A stretch of 27,859 nt of DNA from a virus: IMG/VR virus record IMGVR_UViG_3300030329_003210, positions 1 to 27,859 of that record. One strand, 5' to 3'. The notes under the pieces were generated by a model. The model saw nothing but the letters and a program-made list of their open reading frames with translations. It did not search any database and had not been told where the DNA came from. This document shows, one piece after another, positions 6,182 to 15,570 of this stretch. Position 1 is the first letter of the stretch, and each line of letters opens with the position of its first letter. A program made the translations under genes and the position numbers.

Positions 6182-6722
6182 TGGAAATATAAAGAAAAAA
6201 AAGATTAGTCCTAAAATATTTATAGGAATTGATCCGGGCAAGAATGGAGGGGTAGCAATTATAAATGAAGTTCCTAATTTTGAAGGAACTATATGCTTTA
6301 GATGTCCTAAGACACCTATTGATATGGCTTATACATTAATATCAGCTATACCTTCAGACATTCCTTATAAGGATGTTCTTGTAACAATTGAGCATGTACA
6401 TGCTATGCCAAAGAATGGTGTAGTTTCAATGTTTTCCTTTGGTCAAAACTTAGGTCAATGGGAAGGTATATTAGGAGCATTTGAACTCAATGTATCATAT
6501 GCTGGTCCTAGATCTTGGATGAGTCATTATGATTGTAAGCCTAATATGGATAAAAAAGATAGAAAAAGATATTTAAGGGGATTGGCAGAAGAACTGTTTC
6601 CAAACATTAAGATGACTTTTAATATTAGTGATGCTTTACTTATTGCTAATTATAATAAAGAAATCTATTATAAAGAGTTGGCAAGTATGCAGGGAAGAAA
6701 CCGTATAAACTCCCCTGCATAG
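6171..6722 (+). CDS. RuvC-like Holliday junction resolvase
   Basis: Metal-dependent nuclease of the RNase H/RuvC fold that resolves branched DNA. Acidic residues expected for catalysis are visible: D21 in FIGIDPGKNGG, E74 in VTIEHVHAMP and D154 in NISDALLIAN. The length (183 residues) fits phage RuvC-like resolvases. It is the last gene of the plus-strand operon, overlaps dnaB by 11 bases, and likely acts with the annealing and nuclease proteins in recombination-dependent replication or in clearing branches before packaging. A lysine-rich stretch (KKKK) lies near the N-terminus. Confidence 0.85.
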   Translation: MKYNGNIKKKKISPKIFIGIDPGKNGGVAIINEVPNFEGTICFRCPKTPIDMAYTLISAIPSDIPYKDVLVTIEHVHAMPKNGVVSMFSFGQNLGQWEGILGAFELNVSYAGPRSWMSHYDCKPNMDKKDRKRYLRGLAEELFPNIKMTFNISDALLIANYNKEIYYKELASMQGRNRINSPA

Positions 6723-6733
6723 CTTGAGGGGAG
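6710..6733 (-). terminator. Terminator hairpin for the late (minus) operon
   Basis: CTCCCCT (6710-6716) and AGGGGAG (6727-6733) form a 7-bp, mostly G-C stem with a 10-base loop. Read on the minus strand the stem is followed by TTTATAC, a short U-rich tail, just after the last late gene. It shares bases 6729-6733 with the plus-strand terminator, so only one of the two can form in a given transcript. Confidence 0.6.
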
Positions 6734-6762
6734 GTATGTTTTACCATATCTCCCTTATTTTT
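6729..6762 (+). terminator. Intrinsic terminator of the early operon
   Basis: GGGAGGTATG (6729-6738) pairs with CATATCTCCC (6745-6754) through ten pairs including one G-U, with a six-base loop. TTATTTTT follows immediately. It lies seven bases after the resolvase stop and overlaps the stop codon of the convergent minus-strand gene. Confidence 0.8.
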
Positions 6763-7679
6763 AATGATACGTTATAGACTGCAGGTGCAACTTGATCAAA
6801 TTGAAAAGAGTTTTGATCAAATGTGCATATTGCAAAATTGTCTAGATCGGTACTAGACCCGTCTGGAGAGAAGATAAAAGGCAAAGCACCACCTGCAGTT
6901 CTATGTATTACCTGTCCATAAAAATCTGTTCCTGTATTTAATCCACCATCAAAATTACTACTATTCATATTTGTTAAATTTAAAGTATCAGGGAATATGT
7001 CAGAATCATTGAAATATGAAAAAGATAGATCCCATATTCTACTTCCTGATTTTGATAAATTGTTATATATGGTATAAGTTTGATTATTTTCTCTTGCTAT
7101 TTCCCATGCACCAAGATCATTGCCCCACTTAGGATTTTTATAATACTGTGTATTAATAAGCGTTGAGCCTCCTCTAGTTGTTGTTTTTTTTACACCTGAG
7201 TAATCATAGTTTATTTTTAATGAAAGATCAGGAGAATGGGGTGTATCAAAATATGAGCCTATTATAATAGAACCTATTTCAAGATTTGTTGTAGAACTCA
7301 TTTTAATTTGAGCAATAGTATTTCCTGTAGTTTTTAAACTCCAACCATCATTAATAGAACCATTTTCAAAATTTATAGATACAGGGTTATTATGATCTAC
7401 ATCACCAATTATTCCAAAATCATCTAAATTTTTATGCCCAAGAACTGCTATAAATGGATTATTTAATTGATATGGAAACTTAAAATTAGCATGGTATTCA
7501 TCATAAATATTATTATCAATAATTAAATCTTGTGTAATTAACGTTGGTTCTTTTAGTTGAACTGGCAATGTATTAAAAATAGAATTATATGATTGATTGT
7601 CAATTGGATTGTAGTTATTAAAATTACAAAATTGTAACTCATTTATCCAAAATCGTGGAGTTTGTACTGTTTGTGCCAT
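6741..7679 (-). CDS. Distal tail/virion protein, unknown
   Basis: Last gene of the late operon; its ATG directly follows the stop of the upstream gene. The 312 residues are rich in Asn, Asp, Ser and aromatic residues and look like a beta-sheet virion protein (INFENGSINDGWSL, KINYDYSGVKK, SLKIREIW at the end). There is no signal peptide, membrane segment or enzymatic motif. Being downstream of the tail-tip protein suggests a tail tip, fibre or receptor-binding component. No family is recognised. Confidence 0.5.
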   Translation of the reverse strand: MAQTVQTPRFWINELQFCNFNNYNPIDNQSYNSIFNTLPVQLKEPTLITQDLIIDNNIYDEYHANFKFPYQLNNPFIAVLGHKNLDDFGIIGDVDHNNPVSINFENGSINDGWSLKTTGNTIAQIKMSSTTNLEIGSIIIGSYFDTPHSPDLSLKINYDYSGVKKTTTRGGSTLINTQYYKNPKWGNDLGAWEIARENNQTYTIYNNLSKSGSRIWDLSFSYFNDSDIFPDTLNLTNMNSSNFDGGLNTGTDFYGQVIHRTAGGALPFIFSPDGSSTDLDNFAICTFDQNSFQFDQVAPAVYNVSLKIREIW

Positions 7680-8372
7680 CTAATATCCTCCTGATGTTTT
7701 ACTTGCTGTCATAGACCGTACTATTTGTTTTGCTTTTGTTGTTTCCTTTTTTGTTTTAGTTGATTTAAGTCCAACTGTATATGTTTTTCTTCTTTTTTGC
7801 TTTTTGGTTAATAAATAAAGCACTTGTGATTCTTCTGTATGTATAGCACCTGACATTGCAGTTCCATTTTTATGCACATGAAATTCGCCATTATAAACAT
7901 CTCCATCTTCATTAAATAGTGTTATATCATAATCATTAGTATGTAAACGATCTATAGTACTTTTATCAATAACAGTTTTAGTTATTTTCCTTTTACCTGA
8001 TATATATCCAGCAGACATATCTTCGCTTACTATATCCATATCTTCTGCATTTGTATCTATAAGTTCTGCATAATCCATTACTCTATTAATAGATGTTTGA
8101 ACCCTTACACCACCAATTCCTGCTACTAATATTGATTTAATTTCAAATCTACCTTCATAATCAAATAAATTAGACAAAAAAGTGCTAAATTCCATATTCA
8201 TATTTGTTATAGGAAATATTAAAATTCCATCTGCTCCTGTCATTATAGTAAAATGCTCAGGTGTTTTGTCTATTATTGAAATCGCACCCGAATAGCGAAT
8301 TTCTACACCCATTATTTCAGTACCTTCCCCATCTATACTGCAATTTCCTGATCCATAATATAATTTAGCCAT
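7680..8372 (-). CDS. Putative tail-tip associated protein
   Basis: The start chosen is the ATG encoding MAKLYYGSGN, because an AGGA site precedes it and it lies 14 bases after the upstream gene. A longer reading back to 8417 would overlap the adhesin gene with a poor start. The 230-residue protein is predicted beta-rich in its first two thirds. It ends in a very basic tail (about 180-230: TKKQKRRKTYTVGLKSTKTKK and similar), possibly nucleic-acid or surface binding. No known family was seen; its position between two tail genes suggests a virion component. Confidence 0.5.
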   Translation of the reverse strand: MAKLYYGSGNCSIDGEGTEIMGVEIRYSGAISIIDKTPEHFTIMTGADGILIFPITNMNMEFSTFLSNLFDYEGRFEIKSILVAGIGGVRVQTSINRVMDYAELIDTNAEDMDIVSEDMSAGYISGKRKITKTVIDKSTIDRLHTNDYDITLFNEDGDVYNGEFHVHKNGTAMSGAIHTEESQVLYLLTKKQKRRKTYTVGLKSTKTKKETTKAKQIVRSMTASKTSGGY

Positions 8373-8386
8373 TCTTATTCCTCGCT

Positions 8387-11300
8387 TTACGTACCACAAT
8401 TTCCTTCTAATACACAATTTGATAAAGCAACTATATCTAATACATTAAAACTTCCATCTTCATTTAAATCTGCTGTGCAAGTTGCACCTATTTCAGCACA
8501 ATCATTAGAAAGTATACATTGAGCTAAAGTAACAATATCTAATACATTGTATAAGCCATCATTATTTAAATCTCCTTGCTGTGCTACAGTACAACAATCT
8601 CCTGTTTCACATGATGAAAATATTAAATTTTTATATGCACCGTCTCCAAAAACATATACACCCTCATTTAATTGCCCATAACTGTCATAAATTGTATTAT
8701 AAGAATTAGGAATTAAATATATTTTATATCTATATCTAAATTTTGCTATCTTTCCTTCCTCTCCTCTCCAACCTGACGAATCATAACTATTTGTTAATTC
8801 TGTTGAATCATAATTATCGCTTAACCATTCTAAAAATGATCTATGTCTAAATAAAGGTAGTGTAACTTCTAATGTTTTATTTACTTCGTCATAATTTTCT
8901 ATAGTAGCTTGAACTTCACAGCTTTCCCAACCCTCTCCACATATAAAATCAACATTTTCATTATTTAATGCTTGGCTTAAATTTCTATTTATTACATACC
9001 AACCACCTTCGTCATCATCTATTTGAATTTCTATGTCTTGGTAAATTCTAAATTTCCAATGATCAGAATTAACAAAATCATTTATTCCATGAAACTTTGC
9101 CCTTATAAAAGCATCACCAAGAACAGAGGCATATTCACTTGAATTAGAAGCTATTTTAATTCCTGTAAATTCTTGGGAATTTTTATTTAAATTTGGAGTG
9201 CAATTTATATCAAATACGTTTTCTTCAATTTCACCTGTTTCAGACACCTGATTTAACCAATCTTCTGTAAATGTTCCTTCAGGACAATCGTTTTTAACTA
9301 TACAATTTCCACCATCTTCAGTTTCTAATTGATCGTAATTGTCTAAATCTGTAAAAGCATCACCATTTTCTAAATAACCAGCTAATGGATAACCATTTTT
9401 ATTATAATAATTTGAGTATAAATTAAAATCTAAAGTACTACAGGCTCTTATTATATTAGTTGTTAATATGGGTTTTGAATATACATATTTGCCATCTTTA
9501 TATCCTGCTGGAAAAGTATTATATTCTTCATCTGTTAACTCTACTAAAGCTCCATTTACCTTTTTATATATTTGATTCTGCCCATCTTCAAATCCTGATG
9601 TTGCTATATGTGCAAATAATAACTGATCTTTTTCTTCTTGATATATATCTTGTTCAGGAATTTCATCGCTATTAATACATACAGGAGTATTACAAGGTAC
9701 TTTTCCATTAGGACTTGGTTGCCAATCATAAGCACTAAAAACAATTACAGGATAATATCCATATGTAACTAACTCAGAAGTCTCATTATGAGGAATACGG
9801 TCAAGCGATTTATTCTGAGAACTACAAACATCAGGAAAAACTTCTCCTGTTGATAACCTGTTTCCATAATATCCAGTTAAGCGATCACCTGCAGGTCTTT
9901 GGCTCTTCCAAGTACAATCGTCTGTATTTGTTCCAAAGTCTACCCCTGCACTTCCAAAGCCATCACCTAAATCAAAATTATCTGCATCTGCTAAATCTTC
10001 ACCATTACAATATGCTTGTATAACTCTATATAATTTTTGCCAATCTACATCATCACCTCCGTTTGGATACATATAATCTCTTGCATAAAACCATCCTGCT
10101 CTTTTTCCCTCGTCAGTTAATCCTTGTCTATCAGGCATCAAATTCCATAAATAATTAGGATCAGTAGAATCATCAAGACAAGCAGTTACAGTTAAAGCAT
10201 CTCTGCAATCATGTGTTTGCCCTGTATTACAACCTATATAATTAATCGCATATTCATCTCCACAGTTATTACACCCAACAGTAGGATCAAGTAAATTCTC
10301 ACAATCTCCCCCACAAACTCCACATTGATCCTCAACTGCATCGCCATTACAAATACCATTACAGTCTACAACTGCATTACCATCACACTCACCTAAACAA
10401 TCAAAAGTATCAGAAGGACAATCATTGCAAACTCCTCCATCATTATTATCGCATAGTGGTGAAAGCACATCTTCTACAAACCAATCTTGACAATTTTCTA
10501 TTGGATAATATTGCCCCTGCCCACAACCTATATCTCCATATTTCTCTCTATCTTCGCATTGATAACAAAATGCGGCAGGAACACCATCACAATTAATATA
10601 TGGCTGTGGATTATCTCCGTAATAAATAAATTCACCTTCTTGTCTTGCTATTCCACCACATTCACCACATGCATCTTCTACGCTATCCTGTGAACACATA
10701 CCATCAGGGGATCCAGTTATATTGCTATCAGGATCATCTACACAATTTGCTTCTGAATAATTTACAAGATGTGGTAGCTGTATACATTCAATTTCACAAA
10801 AATCTAAATTTTTATTTGTTTTTAATATAAAAAATCTTCCATACATAATTTGCGATGTTGTACTAACTTCTCCTGTTTCAATAGGAGGCATAAAAGTATT
10901 ATTCTTTGTATAATCTATATTATATGGCTTTACACTTGCACCAAGCAGTTCATCAAAATCAATTACATCACCAATCTCTAACTCCATATAATACAATGGT
11001 AGTTTTACTTTTAAAATTAGCTTTTGGTTTCTATACCATGATAAAAGCCACTTTGCTACCATTTCAGCAGTACAAGTTCTTCTAATGTATTTACCTCTAT
11101 CATCATCTATAATAAGAGTTGAAGGCTGTTTTAATCCATAGTAATCATAAGTATCTTGTGGATATTCAAGTTCTGCTGTAATTTTTTTTGTTAATTTTCT
11201 TGCTCCATAATCATAATGGTAATGCAATTCCACCCTATTATATACTTCTTCTATCTTAGTTCTTTTATAAGTAAAATCAATACAATCTTTTGCTTTTATT

Positions 11301-13231
11301 GTCTTAACAACACTTCCACCATTAAAAGGTATTTCATTTAACGTAAAACCTTTTATTGTATTATATCTTGGTATATAAGGAGAAGATGATGCTATTGTTT
11401 CAAATAACTTCTTAGAATTTATTTTTTTATTTAAAGTTACATCATATATAAAATTATTTGCTAAATCACCATTATCATTTGTTCCGCTTCCTGTATAATT
11501 ACCTTCTGATAAATTAATATTTTGTCCAAGCTCTGAATTTGAAATACTAGAAAATAAAGATGCTATAGTAGGCGTTTTAAGTCTACCAACTATATTTGCA
11601 TAAAAATTTTTATCTAAAAAATTAACATTCCACCAATATGTATGAGTTAATCCAACTCCATGAGTATCTACAAGCAAATTAAGATAAGTTTGCCCACCCC
11701 ATTGTAAAGGTCTAAATTCTAAAGTATATTCGTGCATAGCTATATGCCATAAACGTGTTATATTTAGCTGTTTTTCATTATACTCTGATACATTAGAGCC
11801 ATCAGTTGTAAAAGTAAGTACCTCTTCTAATACTTTTCCATTTTCTTCTGATGTATTGTCAACTATATTAAATCCAAGGTTAATTGATCCTCCATATCCT
11901 ATTATTGCAATATTTATAACACCTGATAGCTCTGTATGAACTGAGCCTTCAAAATCTGTAATATTTGGAAACACTATTCTTAAAGCTGCATTTGAAAATA
12001 TTAAATTATTGATATTGGTCATATCTAAATTTGATTGTATTATTCCTTGATTTTGTATATTTCCATTATTACCTGTATATCCAAATCTAAATTTATTATC
12101 TATACCAGATGGTTTCTCTGGTACAATATCATGTCCATATGCTGACCATGATCCTTCAAACGGATCATTAATTATCCATTGTTCAATTACATTTTCTCTT
12201 TTACATTGAACAAGTCCTGATGAAATTAAATTTTTATTTTTTACAGTTGTTAATAATTCATCTAAATCGTCAAGACCCATAGCAGAGTGATAAGAAAAAT
12301 AAAAAATTGAAGGTAATATAATATTTGGAGAATTATTAGATATTCTATAAATATCATTAACTTGAAAATCATAAAATGCTTCTGGCATTGTTTGATTTAC
12401 ATCAAGTTTTTGAACTAAGTCTCTTTCTTTATTTTCTAAAACTTCACAATGTCCATCAGATGTATAAATATATAAAGGTGGATCATTATATGTTACATCT
12501 TCTGTTTCACAATGTAAATTATAGTTAACAACACCTTTTGCCATTCCAGTAAAAGCTGCAGATTCAACTGTTTCTGATTTATTCCATATAATAGGACTTC
12601 TATCTACATTTCCATATACTTTTGGAATAGGACTATCTATATATTTATCAGGAACATCTCCTGACAAAGTTTCTGTTACAATATCATTATGAAAAAGGTC
12701 TTGACTTTTATCTTCTAAAGTTATATTTACCTCAGAATCATTGTGTTCATACCTTCTAATTACTCCATAATACATTTGAAAAGCTGAATTTATCCTTTGT
12801 TCCTGTGTAGTATTATGTTTTTCTGTATAAATAATTTTAGTAGAAGGGGATAACCAAAATATTCTACATTCTAAATTAATTAAAGATGTATCTACCATTT
12901 CCGAAAATCGCTTATCATTATAAGGTAAATTTGAAATTCTTATATTAACAGAACTTATTTTATAATTTCGCTTTTCTATATCTATTGATTCTTTTAAAGA
13001 TGGTATACTTATAAGAGTTGGAATTGATGATGTAGGTGCTGCTATACCATCGTTTGTTGCTATTCCTTGAATAGGTATGCTTAATTGATTAGTTGAAAAA
13101 TATCCTACATAATTACTCCATTCTATACTACTACCTTGTAATGGGAAATTACCAATAACAACAACTGGAATTAATGATATAGATTGGCTTTCTAAGTCTT
13201 TGTTAAAGCTAGGTGGTAGTGTTAATGCCAT
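8387..13231 (-). CDS. 1614-residue tail tip/adhesin with Cys-rich module and C-terminal dockerin
   Basis: This is the largest gene here. The N-terminal ~800 residues look like a siphovirus tail hub/baseplate protein (VNIRISNLPYNDKRF, ITLEDKSQDLFHND; a section on coordinate-like turns near YYMELEIGDVIDFDELLGA). Residues about 830-1020 are a cysteine-rich module with DCLGECDGNAVVDCNGICNG and DQCGVCGGD repeats. The last 62 residues (1553-1614) contain two type I dockerin-like Ca-binding repeats, DLNNDGLYNVLDIVTL and DLNEDGSFNVLDIVAL, each with the DxNxDGxxNxxD pattern. Dockerins dock to cohesins or serve as surface modules in bacteria, so this tail likely contacts a host surface scaffold. It follows the tape measure and Cys-rich gene, as tail-tip proteins do. 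The domain calls are by motif; the middle (about 1020-1550) is unassigned. Confidence 0.75.
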   Translation of the reverse strand: MALTLPPSFNKDLESQSISLIPVVVIGNFPLQGSSIEWSNYVGYFSTNQLSIPIQGIATNDGIAAPTSSIPTLISIPSLKESIDIEKRNYKISSVNIRISNLPYNDKRFSEMVDTSLINLECRIFWLSPSTKIIYTEKHNTTQEQRINSAFQMYYGVIRRYEHNDSEVNITLEDKSQDLFHNDIVTETLSGDVPDKYIDSPIPKVYGNVDRSPIIWNKSETVESAAFTGMAKGVVNYNLHCETEDVTYNDPPLYIYTSDGHCEVLENKERDLVQKLDVNQTMPEAFYDFQVNDIYRISNNSPNIILPSIFYFSYHSAMGLDDLDELLTTVKNKNLISSGLVQCKRENVIEQWIINDPFEGSWSAYGHDIVPEKPSGIDNKFRFGYTGNNGNIQNQGIIQSNLDMTNINNLIFSNAALRIVFPNITDFEGSVHTELSGVINIAIIGYGGSINLGFNIVDNTSEENGKVLEEVLTFTTDGSNVSEYNEKQLNITRLWHIAMHEYTLEFRPLQWGGQTYLNLLVDTHGVGLTHTYWWNVNFLDKNFYANIVGRLKTPTIASLFSSISNSELGQNINLSEGNYTGSGTNDNGDLANNFIYDVTLNKKINSKKLFETIASSSPYIPRYNTIKGFTLNEIPFNGGSVVKTIKAKDCIDFTYKRTKIEEVYNRVELHYHYDYGARKLTKKITAELEYPQDTYDYYGLKQPSTLIIDDDRGKYIRRTCTAEMVAKWLLSWYRNQKLILKVKLPLYYMELEIGDVIDFDELLGASVKPYNIDYTKNNTFMPPIETGEVSTTSQIMYGRFFILKTNKNLDFCEIECIQLPHLVNYSEANCVDDPDSNITGSPDGMCSQDSVEDACGECGGIARQEGEFIYYGDNPQPYINCDGVPAAFCYQCEDREKYGDIGCGQGQYYPIENCQDWFVEDVLSPLCDNNDGGVCNDCPSDTFDCLGECDGNAVVDCNGICNGDAVEDQCGVCGGDCENLLDPTVGCNNCGDEYAINYIGCNTGQTHDCRDALTVTACLDDSTDPNYLWNLMPDRQGLTDEGKRAGWFYARDYMYPNGGDDVDWQKLYRVIQAYCNGEDLADADNFDLGDGFGSAGVDFGTNTDDCTWKSQRPAGDRLTGYYGNRLSTGEVFPDVCSSQNKSLDRIPHNETSELVTYGYYPVIVFSAYDWQPSPNGKVPCNTPVCINSDEIPEQDIYQEEKDQLLFAHIATSGFEDGQNQIYKKVNGALVELTDEEYNTFPAGYKDGKYVYSKPILTTNIIRACSTLDFNLYSNYYNKNGYPLAGYLENGDAFTDLDNYDQLETEDGGNCIVKNDCPEGTFTEDWLNQVSETGEIEENVFDINCTPNLNKNSQEFTGIKIASNSSEYASVLGDAFIRAKFHGINDFVNSDHWKFRIYQDIEIQIDDDEGGWYVINRNLSQALNNENVDFICGEGWESCEVQATIENYDEVNKTLEVTLPLFRHRSFLEWLSDNYDSTELTNSYDSSGWRGEEGKIAKFRYRYKIYLIPNSYNTIYDSYGQLNEGVYVFGDGAYKNLIFSSCETGDCCTVAQQGDLNNDGLYNVLDIVTLAQCILSNDCAEIGATCTADLNEDGSFNVLDIVALSNCVLEGNCGT

Positions 13232-13598
13232 TTACTTTTTTGCCTTCAATAAAATTATATTCTTTTCCCCACTTTCCAATAGGACAAGAAGCTGTAGCTA
13301 CTCTCGTCTTCACTTTCATAAAGCATTTACATTTATCACATTGATTTGTTGATTTTATCAAAAATTCACACTTTTCACATTCTGCCCATCTTTTATCTAT
13401 AATATCCTGATCGTGTAAAAAAACATTTTTTAATCTATTGCCCATTCCACGAAGATCAAACTTTTCTTTCTTAACTGCACTTTCAACTTCTTGATATGCT
13501 TTAAATTTAGCTTGATAAAATGCTAATCTTTTACCTATTGTTATATTTATTTTTAATAAAAAATTAACTATTTTTAATTTAACCAATTCCAAAGTCAC
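13209..13598 (-). CDS. Cysteine-rich tail-associated protein
   Basis: The GTG start overlaps the tape measure gene by 20 bases, and the end overlaps the 1614-residue tail gene by 23, so translation is coupled. Residues 74-105 carry six cysteines: C74/C77 (ECEKCEF), C87/C90/C92 (QCDKCKC) and C105 in SCPIGKW. This C-x2-C...C-x2-C-x-C...CP-x-G-K-W pattern recurs in small genes beside tail genes of environmental phages and probably binds zinc. The N-terminal 60 residues are basic and helical. Its role is unknown; tail-tip assembly is likely from position. Confidence 0.6.
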   Translation of the reverse strand: MTLELVKLKIVNFLLKINITIGKRLAFYQAKFKAYQEVESAVKKEKFDLRGMGNRLKNVFLHDQDIIDKRWAECEKCEFLIKSTNQCDKCKCFMKVKTRVATASCPIGKWGKEYNFIEGKKVNGINTTT

Positions 13599-15570
13599 TT
13601 CCTCTTCTTACAGCTTCTTTAATTTGATCTGATAGAACTTCTTCTACATAATCTTGTGACATAATATTTCCAGATATATTTACTGTTACCGATCCACCTT
13701 GCGGTCCAGCTATATTTGGAGAAGATAAAGGTGTAACTTGAACTCTTTCACGACCACCGGGATTATCTCCAACCATAATTGCTTGTGGTCCAGCAGTAAT
13801 AAAATCACCACCTGTAGCAAAAGCAGGCATTTTTTGTTTAGAGGCAATAGCAAGTTGAGCCGCACCCATTGTTCCTGCAAAACCAGCTAAAGCGTATCCA
13901 GTAGGAATTAGAGGTTTTACAGTTAATGCATTAATTATAGCTTCTGCCGTACTCATTACAATATTAGCCATAGTTAATGCTTTTTGCTGTTTAAAGGCAG
14001 TCTGTTTACCTTGGCGTTGACTATTTTCTAGTTTTTTAATTTCTTGTCTTTGACGTTCTCTTGACATGTTTTGAAATTCTTCACTTTTCTTTAGTTCTCG
14101 CATTTCCTGTGCAAAGCCTTGCTGAACAGATTGAAAATACATATTGGCAGTTTCTGTTGCCATTCCCCATCCTTGCATTATAGGATGGACAAATTCTTTT
14201 TCAAATCCTTTTGCCCATTCTTGCAAACCATCTTTAGAATTATCTGTTGCTCCTCTTAGAACTTTCAATAAATCTACAAGATGTGCAATTTTTGCCTCTA
14301 GGTCTGATATAGTAGGATTAATTGTATCAATATTCTCAGCAAATTCTGCTACACCTTCTGTAGCATTAGTTTGAGCCAAATAAAAAGCATCCATAGATTC
14401 TTTTGTTACACCGTGAGCCAGAGTATAGGCGGCAAGTTCGTCTGCACCTTGTCCAACAACTGTTATTATACCATTCGCAGTATTTTCGGTATGCATTCCT
14501 AGAATTTCAAAGCTCTCTCCAAGCTGTTCATTTGACTTGACAGTCTCTTTAGTATCTTCATTGGTTTTTAAAAGAGCTTGTCTTTGCTGTTTTAATACAT
14601 TTAACTCTTTTTCTACTGCTTCTATATTATCAGGGATACTATCTGCCCAATCTTCAAAAGGATTAAATGTTGGCGGCCCGTGTTTCATTAAATGAAAAAA
14701 ATCATTTATACCGGTAATTACAGGAGTTATTGTTTCAAGCATATCTACAAAAACAGGTAAAACAAATTTACCTATAGCTATGCCAAAATCTTCAGCAGCT
14801 GTTCCAAATTGATCAAATACATCTTGAGATGTAAGAGTTTCATCTCCTAATGTTTCAACCTTTTCTCTAGCAGATTCCATAGTAGCATTAAAAAATGCTT
14901 GTTTTTTCTCTGCATCTGTCAATTTACTAGCAGTTGTTCCTATTTTTTCTGCATATTTTTCATATGCTTCATCAGATTTAACAATGATACCAATATTATC
15001 TAACATGAGACGAGATTGTCTACCTATACCTGTAATAAGAGATTCTACAGATTTTGCAGTATCTTGTCCTAATGCACGACCCAGCCTTTGTGCAATATCA
15101 AACATTTCAGCCATTTCTTTAGAATTTTTGCTAACTCCAAGAACCATAGCATTATTTGCTTGTTTAAGTAAGTCCATTTGAGACATAGTGCCATTTGTAG
15201 CTTCTTGAAGCCTTCTCATTGCAAGTCTAGACTTCTGAGCAGAACCTGATAATGTATCAAATGCACGAGCCATAGATTCAACTCTAGCACCCTGTTTGGC
15301 TAATCTATTAAGAACTCCTATAGTTTTGCTTGATGCAAAAGCAATTATTAACATTCTAGAACGAACTATAGACAATACTCTATTAAAATTTGCAAACCCA
15401 AGAGTTGCTAATTTTGTTTGATTTCTTAAATTTTTGACACCTGTAGCTCCTTGAGTGACAGCATCATTTAAATTTTTAGTTTGATCGACACTACCTGCCA
15501 TGGAATCTGCCATATTCTTTGCTGCTTGTCTAGCTTCTCTTAAATGGGAACTTAAATCTAATTCAGCCAT
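13579..15570 (-). CDS. Tail tape measure protein
   Basis: Sets tail length and is packed inside the tail tube. The 663-residue protein is mainly helical with long Ala/Gln/Lys/Glu runs. Hydrophobic stretches include RSRMLIIAFASSKTIGVL (about 71-88) and ALAGFAGTMGAAQLAIA near the C-terminus. It ends in the FATGGDFITAGPQAIMVGDN and GGRERVQVTPLS motifs typical of tape measure C-termini. If the usual ~0.15 nm per residue holds, the tail would be about 100 nm. It directly follows the chaperone genes and overlaps them by eight bases. The length and lack of a sheath gene support a siphovirus. Confidence 0.88.
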   Translation of the reverse strand: MAELDLSSHLREARQAAKNMADSMAGSVDQTKNLNDAVTQGATGVKNLRNQTKLATLGFANFNRVLSIVRSRMLIIAFASSKTIGVLNRLAKQGARVESMARAFDTLSGSAQKSRLAMRRLQEATNGTMSQMDLLKQANNAMVLGVSKNSKEMAEMFDIAQRLGRALGQDTAKSVESLITGIGRQSRLMLDNIGIIVKSDEAYEKYAEKIGTTASKLTDAEKKQAFFNATMESAREKVETLGDETLTSQDVFDQFGTAAEDFGIAIGKFVLPVFVDMLETITPVITGINDFFHLMKHGPPTFNPFEDWADSIPDNIEAVEKELNVLKQQRQALLKTNEDTKETVKSNEQLGESFEILGMHTENTANGIITVVGQGADELAAYTLAHGVTKESMDAFYLAQTNATEGVAEFAENIDTINPTISDLEAKIAHLVDLLKVLRGATDNSKDGLQEWAKGFEKEFVHPIMQGWGMATETANMYFQSVQQGFAQEMRELKKSEEFQNMSRERQRQEIKKLENSQRQGKQTAFKQQKALTMANIVMSTAEAIINALTVKPLIPTGYALAGFAGTMGAAQLAIASKQKMPAFATGGDFITAGPQAIMVGDNPGGRERVQVTPLSSPNIAGPQGGSVTVNISGNIMSQDYVEEVLSDQIKEAVRRGSDFGIG

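Noticed and set aside
9460-10830. Three plus-strand ORFs of 61-71 residues
   Set aside because: They are on the strand opposite the 1614-residue tail gene and consist of Leu/Ile/His/Tyr-rich runs that mirror its codons; no ribosome site or motif.
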